DNA of 64,000 bases from Cyclospora cayetanensis (Eukaryota > Apicomplexa > Conoidasida > Eucoccidiorida > Eimeriidae), in the NCBI RefSeq assembly GCF_002999335.1, contig NW_020312336.1, forward strand, positions 124,001 to 188,000, in the 5' to 3' direction. Below are positions 57,431-64,000 of this stretch, piece after piece; within the stretch, counting starts at the first letter, position 1; the number at the start of each line of letters is the position of its first letter. The notes under the pieces were generated by a model. That model made no database searches and was not told the DNA's origin. It saw nothing but the letters and a program-made list of their open reading frames with translations. A program made the translations under genes and the position numbers.

Positions 57431-60400
57431 TATATTGGGCAGAAAAATACCTCAAGAGTAGGGAAAACTCACATATGAGTGTAGATGAGGAAGCCACAGA
57501 CAAGCACCAACAATAGCACCGTAATAGCGCCTAGAGTAACTGCGGCTATTGCCATTGCGCTCCATTCCTCGTCAGCTGCAAGTAAGTCAAAGATGGAACA
57601 GCAAAATACATACAGACACACATCAGCATGTATACGAGATGCAACCATCGCTATGCGCTGGGCCAATATCATAGCACAGGACTGGGGGGAAGGTATGAGG
57701 AAACTACCGTACCCCCTAAAGTGCCAGTGTATTTCAACTGCACATCACATAAAGGATTGGAGTGGTCCCTCTCCTTAGCATCGCTGCTAAAAGCAGTGGC
57801 TGCAACTCCGTCTGTGGGGCTATTTTCCTGTGGACTTGTGCTGCTATTCAAGGATAACGGGATTCTTGTTGATGCCTGTAGCTGTCCCGATTTGTATACC
57901 TCAACCTGGATATCAGCCCTGTATCAAACGACAAAACATACAAAAAGCTAGCCTAATAAGCTACACAAGAAAGTCAGGTGTGCTTGTGAACACGCAAAAG
58001 CTTGTGGAGGTGCAAAACCTTCAAAACAATGTACGCATAGTGGGCAAAAGAAAGCTTCGCAAGACAAATGTTCCAGGAGCTTCCTGTCTCATGACGGCAT
58101 AGCACAAGTATCTCAACCATAAGAACTGCAATATATTTTCCCTAGTGCTTACGTATACATGCCTTCTGCATATCCACGGATGTATACGCTCGGCGCGTAC
58201 TTTTCGCCAGCATCCAGATCGACTATCATATCGGTACATTTCATCTGGCACCACATGCCTCCCATACGTGCCATCTGCAAAGCCCACCACAACAACACCT
58301 ACTAGCACACAATGTTGCTTGAGAAAAAAACCAAAGTAATGCAGTCTTCTGTTACAGTGCACCATGACTACAGGCCAACAGAAGAGAGCACTGACGCAGT
58401 TACGAAGGAAAAACTCAATGCACACCAACAACCAGAGTTACAGATGCCCCCCTGATATACACAGAGCCCATGAGTGCATACCCAGAAGCATTTACCCCAA
58501 TCGTGCAGGGCTGTGTTCATAACTACCAACAAACGATCAAACGTAACGATTTGCACACATAGGCCACAGTCTTGTATCGAACTCACTACATTAAGATGAT
58601 TACACGAGGTGATTCTCATGGACTACGTCCTGCCTACCAAAACTGCGGCCATCGCATCGGGAGCGCCACCATACTGAGTGGTTTCTTTTGCAGCTTCCAG
58701 TTGTTGCAGTGTAGCTAAAATGATATCTTTAACTTCAGCCGCAGTGACCTCTGAGTTTGCTTTTGCAAATACTCCATAAACCAGAGCTGCAACTCCTGGA
58801 AAAGTAATGTGAAGGATGCAAACAAAGCACACAAATATGTGAAAGGATACACATCTTGATGCACAGCCCGTTATTTTGACATTACCTCTCGGTCCGTGGG
58901 GTACCCATTTTCATCGGACAGCTATCGATGCGTACTAAAGCTTGCGCCATAGATATAGATATACTGTAGGGGTTAAAGACATGCTTGAGGATCTGTGGCA
59001 GTTATATTGTCCTGTGTGCAGCAACAAAACAACTCCGGGATACAGCGATGAGGGGGCAGCGCCCACTGACATACCAGATACATGTGGCGCAGCCATGGAA
59101 GTCCCTGAGAGGTATTCATAGTCCTGGTTAAGATACGTCGAGTAAACCCGTTCTCCTGGAGCCAGGAGCGTCACTGATTTCTTTCCGTAATTGCTAAAAG
59201 GGGAGAGGTCTCCATCCGAGTTGTAGGCACCGACACTAAACATTCACAGAGCACAGAAATCACCTTTGAAAGTCGTTGAGAAATGATACTTTCACTGGTG
59301 CAGCAGAAGGTGTGCCAAAGTGCGCATTCTGGAGGCCGCATGAGCAGCATGAACATTTAACCACACGTATGCCATGCGAGCCAACAGCTCGCCCACCCAC
59401 GTGATAGGACCATCTGCAAACAGAAGAGCGAGCACAGGGGTTGAGGCGAAGTGAACTCACGAAATAGTATGCTTGTAGTCGATGCCAGCGGGAAAGTAAG
59501 GAAGTAAGTCGTTGTTGCTGCTACTGTTGCCGGCAGCATTAACAATTAAGCTGCCCAAACCTTTTCGCATGCACATAGCCCTCTGAATAATGAGCTCCAA
59601 AGATGCTGAGGTCTCCGTAGAGCCCCAACTATTGTTGACGACGTGCGCACCGCCCAAGAGAGCGTACGAAATGCCCCGCACCCCGCTGCCGAGGCTCCCC
59701 TGAACAGGTAAAAAACACGAGATATCTTTTGGCGTAAAGGACCCTCACAAGAGGACATCTACATAAACATTTCTTCGCTGATATCACGCCACGCACCCTC
59801 ATGGTGCTTCCCAGACACGTCTGACCATTACATATCACACACACACCCACGCACGCTATACTTACCCACATAAGGGCACAACACACCCAAACGCAATTAC
59901 ACACGCACCCTATAGATCATAGATGCTTGCTTAAACATCTATTTACCTTTCCACTAGCGTCGAACTGCTGTACATTCATTAGCGAGACGTGCGGAGAGCA
60001 TCCTACAATTGCCTCTTCGTTGGCGACTCCTCCAATAGTTCCTGGGAATCAGGAAGGCGCCCACACCAAAGCCTCGCTGCGGCATGTATTGTATGCAATC
60101 GCACTACTCCTCTACGTCGCACTTTCAAAGATACGTGGTGTTTTCAGGTTCGCTAAGGTGCTATAGCTTCGGGTGCTTGCTGAGACCGTGAACAATGAGG
60201 ACTGCTGCTCAGGTCTTCATGTATGAAGCATCAATCAACTTCGAAAGGTGACAGCGAAATACTGAGAACCAGTGTCTCACCTGCAACATGCGTCCCGTGT
60301 CCGTTGGCGTCTAATATATGATTCGAGTCTGTGGCGAAATTCCATCCATTGACGTCGTCAACGAAGCCGTTTCCTAAGCGGCAGAGAGCAGAGACGCATC

Positions 60401-63400
60401 ATCGCCCCGCTTGTGAAATAATGAAGCCTCCGCAGTACCAGCGGAATCCGTGTAAAAGTAAGAATGCAAGCAGCCAAAAACAGCAAACTGGCGGAAAATC
60501 GGCCCCCGAACTCTTGCGTGCGAGGCAAACGTGATATCCCTACACCATCAGCCCCCCGTGGAGCCCCCTTTATACTCAAATGCACTTACCATCATTGTCC
60601 TTGCCGTCAACCACTTCCCCCCGGTTATGCCACGCGTTAGCATCCAGGTCCAGATGCCTTGATATTCCAGAGTCCACAACTGCCACCTGTGCACGCACAA
60701 ATCATCATCAGATATCCCACCTGCCTAGCGAGAGGTACCAACCTAAGCGATACACGCTTCGGCATGAATAGCACATGCCTAAAAGCAGTTCACAGACAGT
60801 GGGGAGCTTTCGCTCACAACTACGTCCTTCGAGCCCTTCTCGCCGTGCATCCACGCATGCACGCATCTGGCCGCATATATCCCCCAGAGTTTGTCTTCAA
60901 GATCCGGGTCCCCCGGTATACGCGAAGACACAGGGGAATCGCCTGGAAACCACAAGAACAGATTCTCAATACTCTGGAAAAAGAACAAGCGCTATCTCGC
61001 CGTACAGGACGTCTAGAGCACACTGCTTCACGGCCAACAACGTGTTGGTGAGTTGCTGACACTTTTGCACAAATTCTTCCCTACCCAACTGGAAAATACA
61101 CGAAGCAGGCGCCTGGATAGACACGAATGTTTGCTCGTGCTGCCAGCAAGGGCCCCTTGAGCCATGCGTGAGCCCCTCTTTCTGAACAAGGGGACGGAGG
61201 CAGCAATGACACAAAGGCCTACCGCTCAGAAGATGCGCACGGGCCGTTGCCTTAGCAGAACATTGCTCCTGAAGTGCCTCCTTGGCCTGCAAAAATATGG
61301 GCCTTTGGAAGGGAGGTAAAGGCGGCTCTGGAAGGTCTTGATCGACCGGTACCATTTGCAGCGACATCTACGAGCACAACATCCCATCAAACCCCGAAGG
61401 AGAAGAAACATTCCATGCAGAGCCTCGAAAGGTAAGTGCAGCAGGTCAGATTTCACCTCAAACGCCGCACAGCCCTACACACCACACACTCCACTGTGGG
61501 GTTCACACCCCAAAACTTTGCGGCAAACTCTAAAACCCGCCCGTAGAGCTGTTCTCCACAAGTGCACAGCCAAAGAGCGTCCAGAGACGGATACAAAAAG
61601 GCCTCACGCTCCCCCACGGGCTGCCCTCAACATACATGACTCTATCGAGGCACTGTGTACGGTCTCCATCATTTATATTTGTTGGCAGATTGTGGAATGC
61701 CTCACAGATTTCGAAAGCTCCCAGAAAACAATGCGGTCACCATGCAGCTCCAACAGCCTATTGAGCATCCTGTGCACCCCACTACCCTCGGAGAAATCTG
61801 CGCAAGGAACAATAATCGTAACGAGTAGATAGTCTGAGAAGGTTCGGACAATGACCCTTCCTGCAAGAGTCGTGTGTGAGCGCGCAATCCCATGACCCTA
61901 CAAACAGGTAACTGTAGATGCTTCGCACAGTGACTTCGATGGGGCAATAAAATGCCATCCAAAATGCCCTGCCCTAACAGATGCCTGTACCAAGGAAGGA
62001 CGGTAAGCTTGTACTATATTAGAAATCTAGAGGGATTCCTAGGTGTCAGGTCTTAGTAAGAACTCGGACTAGTGTTGCTCAGCTGGTCTTTGTAACGGTG
62101 ACGCTATGTATCCTCAGAAGTGTACCCCATGCCTCCTGCCAGATTCTTTTACCTGCGTGTGGGGGTAACTGAAGAATGATCATATCCACGGCCCATAGGA
62201 TCTCGCACATGTAGTTCGTCCCATCTTCCAGAACCGATAGCAGCTCATCGCATAAGTGCTTGATGCTCTCTGCGCCTTCCTTTGTTTGCATAAAGCTAGT
62301 ACCACCAGCAGCTGTCTGCGGGCTGTCCAGGGGGCTAGCGAAAGAAACCACCAGATCGACTGAGCATAAAAACGCATACCTTTCATAGGGAGAGCAGAGT
62401 ATGCACAGTAGCAGCGCAAGCAGGTGGTCTCACTATTTAAACCAAAGCAACAAGAAAGGGGCACATAGAGTATCGGTGAGGAAAAGAATAGTGCGCAAAA
62501 ATTTTGGTGGATCCCGCTCCGAAAGCTAAGGGTTCTGTGTTTTTCTTGAAGAGCCAGTGATGGCTCTTCCAAAAGAACGAGCGATATGACGAAACGGCGA
62601 GGAACGCACTTGGGGCGTCCGGTTCCTTGCGGTTGTGTCTCTGTATCTCATGAAGAATATCTTCAATATATACTTTTGCTGCGGCAGCTCCCTCCTCCTT
62701 GGAAGCCCCCTGAAGGAAAGAAGCGGGCCCCCCCCTTTGCTGCAGAACAGAGTAAGGACCATGATTGCACTGCTGCAGTGGCACTTTTGCGTTGACCGTC
62801 TTGATAACGACTGTCAATGGCTCGTTGGTCGTGTTCTGTAACTGAAGCCGTCGTGTTAAAAACTTAGAAGCCTTCTCGCTGTATGCCAGATTAATGACAC
62901 CGGTGCACGAATAATCCAAATACGTGGCGTCCACTGTTACGCCCCCAACGGTGTGTATGCACTGAGATTTCTTTTCGCTAACTGTTCGCGCTTGAGGATT
63001 ACCAAGCAGAGTCCCTGTGTAAATATCCACTACGTCTGAAGGGAGCCAGCCCCTGCCATATGGGTTAACGGGTGGAGTTTCCACTTGGTCCGACACAGAG
63101 CCTTCCTCTGGTGTTGTGTAGAACCTGCTTCTAGCCGGTCTGCTTCCAGATGGATTACCTGAACTCATAGAGCCCCCATCCACACCACGCATAGTGTTAT
63201 TCCCTGAAGGCGTATAGCTGCTGCCATCGCCATCATCCAAAGGCGTGCCAACGTATCTGCTTCCAAAATACCTGTGTCTTGGATATGTCGCTGATCTATG
63301 CTCAGGATTCGTGGGGTGTCTATAGCCAAGCGAACTACGGAGTTTCCTATAAAAGTACTCCGGGTAACCTCTAATATACCGACTTTCTCCGCTATCGTTG

Positions 63401-64000
63401 ACGCCGGACGACCCTTCATGTGACGATCCTAAGGCAGAAACTGTCGAAATACTGGTACCAGCAGCTCCACTCTGCTCCTGACCAGTTGCTTCGGACTCCG
63501 AGGCGGTTGAGAGCTCTTCAGCAGCCTCTGCCACACTACCTTGAGCGGCCTCTTCTGCTCTCGTCTGTTCCTCAGCGTGTTTATCAAGGAGCGGAAGTTC
63601 CTCAAAGTCTTTTGGCGGACCAGAATGCTTAAGGTCTTCTGACTCTGGGGACTCGGTCGACCCCGAGGGATTCCAGCTCCACACAGTGGACACCGATTTT
63701 GAGTTGCTGGAATCGGCTTCGCCGGCAAGAAATGCAGATGCTTCATTGGCTTCAGCAGGTCCAACGTCCGCTACTATGTGGCGACTGACTATCTGAACTC
63801 TCTCTCCTGAGTGCAGGGTCTGGCCGGCCATTACGCTATTGGTGACCTCTGCAGCCGATTGAGCGGAGGCAGTAGATTCTACAGAAAGACGGGGCCCTGT
63901 AGGGCCAGCGGGATCACGCAGGAAAGATGTTGCGTCATCAGCTTTTGGGGAGGCCGAGGACGCAGACTTCTGCTGTATGAACGCACCGTCACTAGCGCCA
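57056..64000 (-). CDS. SUB2: Membrane-anchored subtilisin-like protease (SUB2-like), 5' end beyond window
   Basis: This is a serine endopeptidase of family S8. Catalytic exons in coding order are 60686-60590 (Asp in VAVVDSGIS), 60373-60281 (His in DANGHGTHVA), 60041-59947 (GTIGGVANEEAIVGCSP), 59699-59461 (oxyanion Asn in VNAAGN, with NNSWGS upstream), 59235-59075 (Ser in LSGTSMAAPHVSG) and 58795-58638. Downstream are a Cys-containing exon 58274-58153, exon 57918-57713, a transmembrane exon 57575-57473 (about 21 hydrophobic residues) and a basic-then-acidic cytoplasmic tail 57251-57056, joined in phase. Upstream, 64000-62437 is one open prodomain region rich in Ser, Glu and Gly with no start, and an exon lies near 62,351-62,079. 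The type I membrane anchor favours SUB2 (rhoptry maturase or sheddase type) over GPI-anchored SUB1. That choice is inference. Confidence 0.8.
57359..57394. repeat. Perfect 36-bp palindrome
   Basis: The half-site TGGAAGCACATATATGTA is followed at once by its exact reverse complement. It lies in the intron between the transmembrane exon and the tail exon of the subtilisin gene and runs directly into a TA microsatellite. Confidence 0.95.
57394..57435. repeat. (TA)n microsatellite in a subtilisin intron
   Basis: An almost pure AT/TA run of about 40 bases with a single TATG interruption follows the palindrome at 57359-57394. Such runs are often length-variable. Confidence 0.85.

Noticed and set aside
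1..64000. tRNA, rRNA or CRISPR features
   Set aside because: No cloverleaf with a TTCGA-type arm, no conserved rRNA stretch and no spaced identical repeats were recognised. A covariance-model search would be decisive for tRNAs.

Overview
This is nuclear DNA of a coccidian apicomplexan, most likely an Eimeria species. Three things suggest this. First, genes are intron-rich with GT..AG introns, often 50-300 bases. Second, CAG/AGC/GCA triplet tracts of extreme density encode poly-Gln, poly-Ser and poly-Ala, as is known for Eimeria chromosomes. Third, several genes fit coccidian biology: an apicoplast-type SufD, a membrane-anchored subtilisin resembling SUB2, and a PEX19-like protein. No prokaryotic operons, rRNA, tRNA, CRISPR or transposon genes were seen. 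Functional names come from family motifs read by eye. No database search was possible.

Layout. Positions 1-26,000 are repeat-rich and carry two very large plus-strand genes: a Gln-rich coiled-coil protein (about 15-7,631, four phase-compatible exons) and a giant Leu/Ala/Gln-rich protein with armadillo/HEAT-like helices (about 9.6-25.8 kb, more than a dozen exons). Triplet density falls sharply near 26 kb. On the minus strand, 27.4-28.9 kb encodes the coatomer epsilon subunit. On the plus strand, 29.7-30.9 kb encodes a secreted Gln/Ser-rich protein. A stretch of almost 6 kb (30.9-36.8 kb) has no gene I can support.

From 36.8 to 54.9 kb genes are dense and moderately repetitive: ZC3H15/DFRP1 (minus); a probable organellar protein with a PC4/Whirly-like C-terminus (plus); a PEX19-like peroxisomal import receptor (plus); an unrecognised three-exon gene (minus); a small secreted, Trp-rich protein (minus) head-to-head with a small plus-strand ORF set; and the multi-exon sufD gene with a signal-plus-transit leader (plus). 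A 2.1 kb gene-free gap follows. The window ends inside a large minus-strand subtilisin gene whose 5' end lies beyond 64,000.

How the genes relate. They are individually transcribed housekeeping, trafficking and organelle genes, not a pathway cluster. SufD would serve apicoplast Fe-S assembly. PEX19 would serve peroxisomal membrane-protein insertion. Epsilon-COP acts in Golgi-ER vesicle traffic. ZC3H15 stabilises the DRG1 GTPase. A SUB2-like protease would act in secretory-organelle or invasion-protein maturation. The two adjacent candidate plastid-targeted genes (46.6-54.9 kb) are the only hint of functional neighbourhood.
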